Assembly (NCBI GenBank): GCA_022496205.1
Contig: WTXD01000010.1
Location: forward strand, 248,001-312,000
Origin: Gloeopeniophorella convolvens
Taxonomy: Eukaryota; Basidiomycota; Agaricomycetes; Russulales
Direction of reading: 5' to 3'
DNA length: 64,000 nt
In this document: in pieces, positions 22,417 to 32,540 of the stretch
How the letters are laid out: every line of letters begins with the position of its first letter
How positions within the stretch are numbered: position 1 is the first letter of the stretch
Made by a program: the position numbers and the translations under genes
Notes under the pieces: generated by a model
Told to the model about the DNA's origin: nothing
Database searches by the model: none
What the model saw: the letters and a program-made list of their open reading frames with translations, nothing else

Positions 22417-22433
22417 GTGCTGCGCGCGGCGGC

Positions 22434-22647
22434 ATGCGCGCGCTGCACGACGCGGGCACGGGCACCGCCCTCGGCAACATCGTCCTGCATGTGCACGCGG
22501 CGCAGTGCCACGGCGCGCGCGGCGTGTTGCACGCACTTGCGCCGCTCGTCCGCGCGCACGCGTTCGCGCTCGACCGCGTCACAACGGACATCGTCGTGGG
22601 CGCGGCGCTGCGCGTGCCGACGCCGGTCGACGCCGCGCGCGTGCGTG
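22434..22647 (+). pseudogene. Duplicated fragment of the PPR-like gene
   Basis: The peptide from RALHDAGTGTALGNIVLH to VDAARVRA closely follows RALHDAGTRTALGNIVLH to VDAARVRA of the intact gene (18460-18673), with high nucleotide identity and no gaps that break frame. It lacks the rest of the gene, and the frame runs into unrelated repeat sequence and stops at 23027. It is a captured fragment, not a functional gene. Confidence 0.8.
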
Positions 22648-22659
22648 CGTGGGGGCGAG

Positions 22660-23720
22660 TCGCCGGGGAGAGCGAGTGCAACACGAGGATGGCTTCACCG
22701 CCCTCGGTCTGGAGAGTGAAGCCGTGCTCGCGAGAGCACGGCAGGACGTTGGCGCCACGCTGCGCCTCGGGGTCCATCCCTGGCGTGCTGCGCGCGACGC
22801 GGCGACGACGGTCCGGTCGAAAGGGGCACGAGGGCGGGGCCACAGCCCTCGCTCGTGGCAGTGTGGCCGTGCTCGCTAGAGCACGGCGGTGGTTCCTTGA
22901 AGCGCGCAACGGCGCGCTGGTTCGAATAGAGAGTGCCGAGCGCATGATGGCGCGGCGGCGTCGATTTCGAGTGGGACACGAAGGCGGGGTCGCCGTCCTC
23001 GGTCAAAGGAGAGATGCCGCGCTCTGATGAGCGCAGCGGCGGGGTGAGAGGGCCGCGCGCGAGAGTGCACGGCGCCGGCGTTGTGCTTGAGCGAGACGCG
23101 AGGGCAGTTACACCGTCCTCGGTTGGGGCCTGGGGCTGCGCTCTGCCGAGCGCAGCGGTGTCGTTGTGGGGCGCGCGTCAACGCGCCCCGGGGGTGTGTC
23201 GCCGCGCAAGAAGTTTTGCGGCGGCGGAGACTTTGAGTGCGACACAAGGGCATTGGAGCCCCCGGTCTGGTCCTTGAGGCAGCGCTCTGCGGAGCGCAGC
23301 TGCGTTACCTTGGAGCACGCGTTAGCGCGCCACGTCGAATCCACGTCTTCGCGCGAAACGAGTCGCGGCGTTGGCAGGGTCGTGTGCTGGTCCAGGTTGG
23401 GCGCGTCGCCGTCGTTTGGGCTCGAGTCGAGTGTGCCGCGCACACACTGGCGCACCGGCGGGAAGTTCGAGCGCGACGCAGGCGCGCAGTTGCTGCGCCA
23501 CATCGTGGCCACGTCGCTGCGCGAATGGATTCGCGGTGGCAGCGCAGCGGATTCGTCTTGGGTCTTGGGGCTGTGCTCATCAGAGCGCAGCGCTGTTGTC
23601 GAGGGGCGCGCATCATCGCGCCCCGGGGGTGCTTTACCGCGCGAGACGGCGTGTAGCTGCGGCGCGACGATGCTGTCGGCCATGACGACGGAGTCGCGCG
23701 ACGCGAATTGCGCCGGCGTT
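22660..23720. repeat. GC-rich array of degenerate units with short inverted repeats
   Basis: Units of roughly 130-160 bp recur with recognisable blocks: GAGTGCGACAC(A/G)AGGGC, CGTCCTCGGT, a short palindrome, and a second GC-rich palindrome followed by CCGGGGGTG. Palindromes include GTGCTCGCGAGAGCAC, GTGCTCGCTAGAGCAC, GCGCTCTGATGAGCGC, GCGCTCTGCGGAGCGC, GCGCGTCAACGCGC and GCGCATCATCGCGC. The arms are kept while loops vary, so the hairpin seems to be the conserved feature. Several minus-strand frames stay open (23108-23860 contains repeated PPGR-DARP-TT-LRS motifs), so an ancient coding repeat is possible. Confidence 0.6.
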
Positions 23721-23857
23721 CCATCCTGGGGCTTCCCGGCGCGGAGTTCATTGGACCCCCCCCGGGATGGCCGGAAGCCTGTGACTTGAGGGTGGTGGCC
23801 GCTGAAGACGGCGAAGCCGTCTGCTGGCGTAGTTTCCGCGAGAAGGTGTGGTGCTTG

Positions 23858-24161
23858 CACTGGGCCGATGCCAAACTCTTTGTCGGGAAAGAGCGTGGAA
23901 ATGGTCAGAAAAGAGGATAACTATATCCAGGCTCTTTGAATATGGAATATCCTAATAAGAGTTTAAAGTTTTCCTCGAGTTTTAGGGTATTTTGCGCGAA
24001 TAGTTTAACTTATGAGCCAGACATCCAAAAAAACTCTGAACGGAGTTGAATTATTTTCATACATACTTCAAATAAAAGCGTGTGAATATAGTTATCCTCT
24101 TTTCCAACCATTTCCACGCTCTTTCCTGACAAAGAGTTTGGCATGCCGCATCGGCCCAGTG
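23858..24161. mobile_element. CACTA-like MITE, 304 bp
   Basis: The element starts CACTGGGCCGATG and ends CATCGGCCCAGTG. Terminal inverted repeats of about 75-80 bp (23858-23930 against 24082-24161) match through CCAAACTCTTTGTC, GGAAAGAGCGTGGAAATGG and AAAAGAGGATAACTATAT, with few mismatches and one 7-bp insertion in the right arm. The centre is AT-rich and non-coding. TTG flanks both ends (23855-23857 and 24162-24164). A 3-bp target duplication and CACT termini are typical of CACTA/CMC elements, so this is a non-autonomous derivative. High arm identity suggests recent movement. Confidence 0.75.
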
Positions 24162-24164
24162 TTG

Positions 24165-24760
24165 GCCCGTTACATTGCAGCACACTACGCTACGATCCCG
24201 TGACTTCCGCCTCGCCTGCTGCAGCCTGCTCCCTGCTGTTCCGCTATCTTATCTCACGCACCCCATTCCACCGTTGACGTCACTGCGGGCAAAGTCTAAT
24301 ATACCAGAATATACCCGGGCCGATCGGCGGCTCGTGATTGGTTTCTAGCCCATCACGAGTCGCCGCTCAATATCAATTTGTACATATGTCTTCTACTAGT
24401 CTACATCACTTAAGGGGTTTGGTGGGGTACAATTGTTTCCGTTTCGGACGAGCCATGTGCCACATTCGAGGTTGTGTCATTCCTAGTAGCATAATACAGT
24501 CACATGACCGGACGCGCCCCCAAGACGCGTCCATTTCCTTTGTCCCAATAATCAGTAAACTCTGCTCCTTCCATGGGCTCCCTAGTCTTAGTTTCCATTC
24601 AGAGGAGAACCAGGGCTATTTTAGTCAATTATCTGTCTACTTGGCGGCCAGATGGGCCATGCGAGGCAGGTCAACGCTACGGAACCCACGCAAGAAATAT
24701 GTCAAGACGAACGAGAACAACGAGAACATGGTTTATATATTGACCAGATCAGACCTTTAG
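24165..24760. other. Intergenic, no supported gene
   Basis: Contains a small hairpin (GGCGGCTCGTGAT around 24327 pairing with ATCACGAGTCGCC around 24352) and AT-rich sequence. A single open frame at 24338-24760 has no recognisable domain. Confidence 0.4.
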
Positions 24761-24761
24761 G

Positions 24762-24841
24762 ATGTCCCTTTGGTGTAGTGGTTTTGTCCAATGGTTGCAC
24801 ATTCGTGAGTATTATGCAGGTTCGAACCCGGATGGGGTGTC
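24762..24841 (+). pseudogene. tRNA-like relic with A and B boxes
   Basis: A good internal A box (TGGTGTAGTGG) and B box (GGTTCGAACCC) lie about 50 bp apart, and a T6 run follows immediately as a Pol III terminator. The flanks GATGTCCC and GGGGTGTC can pair using several G-T pairs. The D stem and T stem do not pair properly and no clear anticodon loop can be assigned. A tRNA-Glu/Gln-like pseudogene or a tRNA-derived element head fits best. Confidence 0.4.
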
Positions 24842-24977
24842 TTTTTTATTTGCATTGAGCGAGTGCTCAGCACATGCCACCCTCATCGTGTCATTGCCGT
24901 GATGAGTAGCCGGATATATCACACATTTCTGATTACACGCTACTTCAAAACAATAAGAGACGAGGCAACGCGATAAT

Positions 24978-25888
24978 CTAAATGAGGAAGGTGTGTGTAC
25001 CCCTACTAAGTAAAATCGCGGAGATGCCACCATCCGCGGAGTTTTGCACGAAACCGGGTTGACACGGTAAAAAAAAAACCCCACGCGCAAGAGCGCGCGA
25101 GGAACCACCAGTGTCAAGCGTCCCATCATTACGTAAACACGGAACGCCCGAATCACAATTGCTAGGTAGCCTAACTAGCGACATGGACGTCGTGGATCCC
25201 TCCTTGTCGTGACGGAGTTGCGAGTGGCCTTGTTCCACCACAATGTACACGACTCCAACAGTCTACAGAAACCGTCAATCCGGCCCGCTTCAATGAAGCC
25301 CAAGAACTCTTACCGTAAAATCAGACAGCGCGTTGCCAAGCTGCCGCTGGATAGACGCGAGCTGCTCTTTATGTTTGTTGGCGTGTAGGATTTTGCGCCA
25401 TTTCGTCGCTTTCGGTACAGACTGTGCGGTCTTGCAAGCATCTTCTAGAGCCCTGATGTCGGCCAAGTTCATCGGGCCATTCGTAATGGAGAGCAAAGGA
25501 GTCCTCACTTGTCGAGTGCCACCAAGGCGGACTCCAGACTAGCAGGGACCGCGGTGGAATCGGGGATCGCATCGGCTAGCATGTTGGTAATCTGTTCGAT
25601 ACGATGTACGAGTACAATGAGTTCGGCTTGCTTCCCGTTGGCTTTGAGTTTCTGGATATGTGGATGAGCGGGCAATGTGAAAATATAATACGCTCGATAT
25701 ACCTGGAGGTGTTATACCAGGAACAAGAGACCAGAGACTGCGCCCTTGAGTGGAGGACAAGGGTCGGCCGACTGTTTCAGACCTTCTAGGACAAGGAGGG
25801 TGACGTCTTTGGTATCCCGACGGAAACCCTCCGAGCGGCGACCTGGCACCAATCTCTTGAAGACGGCTGAGGTGCGTATGCGCAGCAT
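24978..25888 (-). CDS. MLKL-NTD-like four-helix protein (NLR N-terminal type)
   Basis: Exons 25888..25718, 25651..25509, 25452..25314 and 25262..24978 give 245 residues. The sequence LEGLKQSADPCPPLKGAVSG, then RIEQITNMLADAIPD and KWRKILHANKHKEQLASIQR followed by LGNALSDFTV, matches the pattern of the helical N-terminal domain found on Agaricomycete NACHT/WD and kinase-like proteins. That domain is related to the MLKL executioner bundle and is thought to act in membrane-targeted cell death or non-self response. Here no NTPase or repeat domain follows, so it is a stand-alone bundle like several small paralogs in this group, or a truncated receptor. The last exon ends after a Ser/Gly-rich tail and may contain another intron. 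Family assignment by pattern, not by search. Confidence 0.55.
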
Positions 25889-26435
25889 TGTGATGTTACG
25901 GTTTGGGTCGCAGTGCGTTGGTTGGGGCAGAGGTAGAGGAAAGTTGGAGGAAGGAGAAAGGGGCAGTATGCTCGCCGGCGAGGCGCACGGCAGTGGACAG
26001 CATGCCGAGGAGAGCCTTCCTTGGAACCCCCACGACGAATGCACAAGGAAGGAAAATCTATGCACGGGGAAGCACTGCCCCTACATTAACGTGGGTTCAC
26101 AGCTTAGTTAGCGTCAGTCGAGTCGGCATGCGGAGCAGACTAGTATTCACCATTCGTGAGAGGTATAGTTGAACGACAACGCTTGTCTGTTTTCCGAACT
26201 GTATTCAGAACAACAACTCTCTGGAGGTCGAGCACGGCAGCGACTGAATCACGCGCACACCGATACGTGAATGAGGAGTTCAATGGCGTGACCCAGCGCT
26301 CTATGCTCACAACATAGCCTTGCACGCGGTCGCAGAAGGTTCTGGAGCTTGGCCGGCCGACATGTCGACATGTTAACGTGGAACATGTGACTAGCATTGC
26401 GAGCACTGAGGAAACAAGCAAGGCAATCAGCCTGG

Positions 26436-26797
26436 GCACGGGGATCATCAAACCGACGGAACACGCACCGTAGAGCATCGAACGAGGCGGCGCGAAACAC
26501 CATCGCCGCCAGCACCAGATGAGCAAGTATGCTTTGAGGGCTCATGCGAGCAGATAGGAAATCTTCTACTCAGATTGTATGAAGCACCCCGCTGCGCAAG
26601 AGCGTCCGGGGGCACAAGGGTCGGACAGAGAGACTCGGGGTGCGGCCACTGTGTATCCCGCAGGTGCAACATGTGGGTTGAGCTCTCTCGTTTGTTGCGT
26701 CATCGTAAAGGTATGTGGGATGTAAGGAGGCCTTCGCATTCAAGACATTGGCAACGTGCAAGATGAAGAAGTGAACCTGCGAAGCTGAACTTGCGCG
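26436..26797. repeat. Dispersed repeat, copy B
   Basis: Second copy of the 22011-22416 sequence, about 360 bp, same orientation, with small deletions. The minus-strand peptide MVFRAASFDALRCVFRRFDD is kept, but the upstream part is now in another frame. It ends about 160 bp before the Rsm1-like gene, so it may contribute to that promoter region. Confidence 0.75.
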
Positions 26798-26956
26798 TGT
26801 GCAAGCACTGCAGGCCCCGAGCATGGCACGACTCGCGCGCAAGTAGTTGAAGCTCGTGGGTCCTTGTTTGGGCGTGAGGTGTGCGTCCACGTGCGCGCGC
26901 TAAACTGGTGTTCTGCCTTTGAACAACGCGCACACTGTTCCTAACACACGACACCC

Positions 26957-29086
26957 ATGCAGGCCGACTCTAGCACCCCAGGGCCATCACAGACGACGCC
27001 AGGCGCGTCGACCTCGATGAGCGGCGCGAACAAGGTCAGCACGGGACTCTCTCGCTTGCGAAACAAGGTACTCGGACTGACGTGCATGCGCCACCTGCTC
27101 ACAGCGCAAGCTCGACGATGCGCTGCAGACTCTCGACGAGGCGATGAGCCCTCACACGTTCGGCGAGCGGCCCGCGAAGCGACCGCACCTCGTGCACTCG
27201 CTGTACTCCACCCTCGCCAAGTACGGCATCAAGTCGAAGGAGCCCGCCCCGTGAGTCCTCCTACTCGACATCCCGCGCCGGCGCGCCCCTGAGCACCCCA
27301 TCCCGTCGTACAGTGCAGATCCGATTCCCCGCATAACGCCCGACCTCTCCAAGGCACCACACCTCGCCGCGATCCTCGCGCGCACAGCCGCCAAGGCGCG
27401 CGCGGCGCTCCCAGCGCGAGCGCGAGCGCGCCCCGCGCCGCCGCTCGCCTCCGGCGCGACAGCGGCGCACGAATACCGCCCGTCGTCGACGGAGAGCCTG
27501 CTCGAGCGCCTCGTGACGTACAGGCTCGGCACGTACGCAAATAAGCCGCGCGCGATCGACGCGCTCGCTGCGGCGCGGTGCGGGTGGGTCAACGACGGGA
27601 AGGACCGGCTCGTATGCGGGCTGTGCCGCGCAGCGTGGGTACTCGCAGGGCGCGACGGCATGGGCCGTGAGGCTGGTACGCGTGTGCTCGGGTCTGCAGG
27701 CGGCGTGGGCTGACCTCTGGTGTTTTCTTGGTCGTAGCGAATGCGCTGGTGGAGAAGCAGCGCGTGCAGCTGGTTGAGATGCATAAGGATGGGTGCCCGT
27801 GGAAGAAGCGGCAGTGCGACGGTACGTGGTTTGCGTGGGCGATTATGGGGGAGTCTTGATGGCTCGGTAGCCGACGTGTACCGCATACAGCTGGCGTCTC
27901 CAGCTGGGATGGCCAAGGAGATCAAGGCCAGGGCATTCACGCTAGAGTCGGTTCTGGAGGGCGTGGAAGTCAAGCATCCTTTGGTATGTGCGCTTACATT
28001 TTGCACGAGTCGCACTTGCTGGAACACCTGTGTTTAGTCCTCAACACAAACACAAGCACTTCTCGCAGTCATTACCTCCGTAGAGGCAGACTCTTCTCTC
28101 GATGAAGGCCAACCGGAAGACACAACGGAGGAAGCCCCATCCAGCCACAGGCAGTCGTCATCTCTGCAACCGTCCTCCGCTGCTGTCCTTACTGCCCTGT
28201 TCGGCTGGTCTCTCGCGCCTCCTACGCTGTCATCCTTCCCATCTGGGACTTCTACACCGGCACGGTCTCGAGCTTCTTCTGTCGCACCACGAGAAGGCTC
28301 CGTTGGCCCGTCCGTCCCCCAAACGCCCCGACGGCTGTCAGGATTCGGCGGCAGCGGCATCCGGCTCAGCACGCCGACTCCCTTCAGATCGCTCTCCGTA
28401 GCTTCTATCCCTGGTAGCCCCAGGAGCAGTGTGGCGCCGGAGCAGCGCAAAGACACGGCCCTCCTGCACTGCTCCCTGTGCCACCGGCGACTCGGATTAT
28501 GGGCTGCTGGTGCTGCCCCGCGCGGTCGGCCGGCACCGGGTGACGAGAGCGGCTCGCTCGCGGCCCCGAAGCCCCGGCAGATTGACTTGCTCAAGGAGCA
28601 CCGACCGTACTGCCCCTACGTCGCGCGCTCTACAGTAGTGCCGTCGTTGCCAGCGTCGCCAGCCAGCCCTACTCATATGCGGGCGACTTCTTCTACCCCT
28701 TCTCTTTCCTCGGTCTTTTCGTCTTCAAGCAACTCGCAGTCCGACGCACAGCACTCGAATGCAGTGGAGGGTTGGCGCGCTGTGCTGTTGGTCGTGCTGC
28801 GGTACCGCCTGGGCCAGTGGCAGCGCAGACGGGTTTCGCGGAACACCCTATCGGAGCGGGTTGAAGGCGAGCCCGAGCCTCAAGCATCTCAGCAAGCGGA
28901 CACAGCGCCACCCGAGACGCACGAACTCGACGAGTCGTGGGTAGAAGTCGACCCTGTTGAGGCAATGGTCGAAGGCGTGAAGAGCAAAGGGGTGAGCATT
29001 TCAAACAAAACGGAGAATACATTCTAACAACTGTTGTTGTGTAGGGATCCGAGCTGCTGAAGTACGTGAAGGGGCTGCTGGGCTAA
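26957..29086 (+). CDS. C3HC zinc-finger protein, Rsm1/NIPA-like
   Basis: Seven exons (26957..27034, 27105..27250, 27314..27675, 27738..27821, 27871..27983, 28038..28991, 29045..29086) give 592 residues. After KRPHLVHSLYSTLAKYGI comes the C3HC finger: PRAIDALAAARCGWVNDGKD, then CGLC and the distal HKDGCPWKKRQC. A second Rsm1-type zinc motif is seen in LHCSLCHRRLGLW with KEHRPYCPYV. Relatives are S. pombe Rsm1, yeast Pml39 and human ZC3HC1/NIPA, which sit at the nuclear basket and act in mRNA export or quality control. The linker is Ser/Pro-rich and probably phosphorylated. For the first intron I chose the 70-nt GTCAGC donor, which yields NKRKLDDALQTLDEA. A competing 37-nt version is too short. 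Confidence 0.85.
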
Positions 29087-29328
29087 TAATATGTACCTGT
29101 TTCATGTATTGAGTGCGATTGAGCGGTTGTTGGCTGGGATTAAGGGGAGAAGCTTAGTCATCTGCAGCGAACATCAGCCAATTCAGGCGTGGCACAGCGT
29201 GCGACTCGACGACCAACTTCATCTCCTCCTCATCAACCCCTCCAGCCCAGTCTTTCTTTATCTCTCTCTTCCTCAACCCGAGTTCCGTCCAGCTCGTCGG
29301 CCAGTCATCGCAGCGTCGGCCTCGCTCC

Positions 29329-30780
29329 ATGGCCCCAGCCCGATATGCCCCTCTCCCCAATCCACGGACAAGCCCGGACGCGGAGCGTGAGATGGACGAT
29401 GCCTTTGATGACGACGACCGCGATGAGCACAACGAGACGACACCTCTCACCGTTCAACATCCGCGCTCCCCAGAGCCCATAGATTCATCCCGGCAGCGCA
29501 GCGATTCCTTTGCAGGGCCCGGCGCCTACGACTTTGAGCGTGACTACGATTATCCCCCGCCCGGCTCCCCGCCGCCACCATCGACGGTCGCCCTGCCGAA
29601 CAACATTGGCAACTCCAACGGTCTCCTCCCCACGTCTCCCGTCACCCGCGCGCCACGGCGCTCGTTCTTCCGCAGGACGGTCGGCGCGCTGCTGCCGCAG
29701 TACTATCAGCGCATCGGCGACGGCCGGCCGAGGGGCGGTGGGACGGATAATGACGGCGTGTTTGCGAACGTCACAGCTAAGCCTGTGCCCGCGGTAACTG
29801 TGCACTCGGATAGTGGGGATGTGCACATGGTCCCTGAGGAGACGCAGAATGAGGCGCCACCGGTGCGTTGTCCCGCCCCTATGTGTCCCCACGCACGGAC
29901 CCGGGACGCTTACACCCGCGCCAGTCCTATAGCGCTGCGTCTGCGGACGCCGTGCCCTCGTACTGGGAAAACACCGTGCATGCGCCGTCGGCGATGGACC
30001 TGAACGGGGACATGATCATCGACGAACTGCCCACCGGCTCCATCGTCTCGTTCGTGATGACCACGCTCATCTCGTGGTTCTTCCAGCTCCCTGGCTTCGT
30101 GCTCACGTACCTCCTCCACGGCTCGCACGCCGGTCGCTTCGGCTCGCAGGCGGGGCTTGCGCTCACGCTGATTCAATACGGGTTCGGCACGACGGTCGCG
30201 GATGTGTTCCCCTCGCCCGACGACATGATGCAGGATGGCACAGGCATAGACTCGAAGCCCGATGGCAGCAGCCCGATATCCGATGGGATGATGCACGGCG
30301 GATTCGGGGACGGCACGATGATGGGCAACTCGACGATGGGCGGCGAGGGCCCATCTCTGGCGGACCTGCAAGCCGCGTACGTTGGACACGAATGGATCTC
30401 CTTCATCCTCATGACCATCGGTCCGTCTCTTTCCCGCTTTGCGCATCTGTCCGCTGACGACGTGATCAACCGCCGCAGGCTGGTTCTTGCTGCTCACATC
30501 GCTGATCGGCTACTTCCGTGTGAAGCGCTTCGAGCTCTCCGTGCGCGCGTCGCGCGGAAGCCCAGCCGCGCTCACGGCCGAGGACGTCCAGCGCGACATT
30601 GCGCTGCGGCGGAACCTCGAGGACGTGTTTGGCATCAGCGTCGTGTTCGAGTCGGAGGCCGCGGCGCTAAGCATGATGACGCCACCCGACACTGCCACCA
30701 TGAACCAGCGCATGGCGACGCCCCGGACAAGCGAAGAGGTCCGGCTCGAGCGCGACCTGCGCAATGCAGGGCTGCTGTGA
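29329..30780 (+). CDS. Bsd2/NDFIP-type Rsp5 adaptor membrane protein
   Basis: Exons 29329..29862, 29925..30420 and 30479..30780 encode 443 residues. The N-terminal half is cytosolic and Pro-rich. A PPSY motif, created exactly at the first splice junction (PP|SY), is the ligand for WW domains of Rsp5/NEDD4 ubiquitin ligases. Membrane segments follow: SIVSFVMTTLISWFFQLPGF, then AGLALTLIQYGFG, and WISFILMTIGWFLLLTSLIG across the second junction. This arrangement is the DUF2370/Bsd2 family, which delivers metal transporters and misfolded membrane proteins from Golgi/endosome to the vacuole. The region between the second and third membrane segments (PSPDDMMQDGTG, then Gly/Met-rich) is longer than usual. 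The C-terminal tail carries conserved-looking KRFELSVRAS. Confidence 0.85.
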
Positions 30781-31016
30781 CCGGTTGGGTGTGCGTCCCC
30801 TGTCCCGCTGTTTAGATCTAATTCCTTCCCTTTTTATTCTTTACTCTGCGGGATCTGACCAGTTTATTGTATTTCTTGTCATTGATGAGGCCCTCGCGAG
30901 CGCTCAGTGTACATTCCTTCTCACACTGTAAACTACACGAACAATTATACGGGGGGCTCTGATCAACTCACAGCTCTCGTTTGTGTGCGGGCAAGTCCCG
31001 GGGGCAGATGACTAAG

Positions 31017-32049
31017 TTACTCTGCCAGCAGGAACTGGCCGACAGCCTCGAGGCACCGCTCGCGCTCCTCGAGCATCGCCATGTGACTCGAGTTTTCGAA
31101 GCGCACCCAGCGCACCTTCGGGATGCGCTCGAAGCACGGGAGGACGACGCTGTCCTGCGCCTCGTCGCGCCGCCCGTTGATCAGCAACGTCGGCGCCGCG
31201 ATCTTGTGCAGCTCGTCCGTGACGTCCCAGTCCTTCAGCGGGCCCGTCACCATGAACTCGGATGGCCCGTTCCTGCAGCCGCGTGGTTCTCAGCACGCGG
31301 CGCGGGCTCTGAGCAAGGGCGACGCACATGTTCTGATAGGCCGTCGAGTCCTCCGCAAACGCCTCGAAGAGCAGCCGCATCTCCGCGGGCGGCGGCTTGA
31401 TGCGGCACAAGTGCCGATCGAAGTACACCCCCATCGCCGCGTGGTACTCCCTGCTGCCCGTCGTCCCCGCCCGCTCGCACCGCTCCAGCACGTCGCGCAC
31501 GTTTTGCGGCAGCGCCGCGCGCAGCACGTCCGCCGCCGCGACCCAGCGCTTGATGTCCGGCGGCGCCGAGATGAGCACGAGGCGGCGCAGCCCGCGCGGG
31601 CGCGCCGCCGCCGCGCGCATCGCGAGCATGCCGCCCCACGAGTGGCCGAGCAGATCGTACCCACGCCCCGTAGGGTGTGCATCGAGCGCGAGGTGCGCGA
31701 CGAGCGCGGCGAGCTCCGCCGCGAAGAGGCCGTCCGCGCGCGCCGCGGCGGCCCAGAAGGGCGCGTCGCCCGCGCGCTCGCGCAGGCGCGTCGAGCGCCC
31801 GCCGCCGACCTGGTCGTACAGGACGAGCGGGATGCCGTGCGTGCGTGCGAGAGCGGCGAAGGGCGTGAGCTCGGCGTGCACGCCGCCGGGCCCGCCGTGC
31901 AGTGCGAGCAGCGGCGCGCGCGCGCTGTGCTCGAAGTCGCCGATGATGGTGTACCAGGTGCGGAGCGGCTTGCCGGCGGGGGCCCACTCGAAGTCGACGT
32001 AGCCTTCGACGACGGGTGGGTCCTGGGAGTCTGAGCTCGTTACTGTCAT
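31017..32049 (-). CDS. Proline iminopeptidase, divergent copy 1
   Basis: Exons 32049..31328 and 31272..31017 give 325 residues of the S33 alpha/beta-hydrolase family. HGGPG (residues 51-55) forms the oxyanion region, GHSWGG carries the nucleophile Ser137, NGRRDEAQDS supplies the acid and ENSSHMAM the histidine. These enzymes release N-terminal proline or small amides from peptides in the cytosol. The intron falls at the same codon (at|g of Met) as in the four downstream copies, showing common origin. This copy has a longer N-terminus, extra residues (DAHPTGRGYDLLG), and a much more GC-rich sequence. A TTATAAG box lies about 105 bp upstream (32149-32155). Start chosen at the first ATG in frame. 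Confidence 0.9.
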
Positions 32050-32540
32050 TTTGCGCGAGCCAACGAAGGGTTCGACGGGCAAGTGGCTGGATTGGATTCT
32101 AGAGTTCTGAGACGCGTCTCGCTGCGACGCTGCCCTTCAAGTAGCTGCTTATAAGGGAATTAGATGATGACCACGGCGGGTGCCAAGCTACGAGCGCGAC
32201 TCGCCACGCAGAGTCGAGCGGCAAGGTTCCAGTGACATATTGTCGCGAGACGTCAAATGAAAATCGACCGCAATTAGTCTCCGTAACAGACTGGCCAAGT
32301 GAAGACAGTCGTTCACATGTACAACCGCAATCGGATTCGGATTGCGGGCGTGCCTGGTTTCGACTGACTCGTATGCGAAACCTACTCTGCGCCGTAATGT
32401 AAATGGTAAGATGTCCATGTGGTCCATTGACCATGTGTACAGGCAAGGAGAGCGCCTTGGTAATCCGACTGGCTGGCGGTAACGTACGCAGTTCGTACTG
32501 GGCGTCGACCCCTAGCCCGTGGACACAGCACTCGTCCCAG

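Noticed and set aside
22660..23720. CRISPR array
   Set aside because: The repeats are degenerate with no uniform spacer length, and the genome is a fungal nuclear one.
23108..23860. 250-residue minus-strand frame as a functional gene
   Set aside because: The peptide repeats follow the DNA repeat units and run across repeat boundaries. There is no start context or splice support.
24338..24760. 140-residue plus-strand frame upstream of the tRNA-like unit
   Set aside because: No recognisable motif; composition like flanking intergenic DNA.
26957..27104. 37-nt intron 27068-27104 as the first Rsm1-like intron
   Set aside because: Too short. The 70-nt alternative from 27035 keeps phase and gives a better N-terminus.
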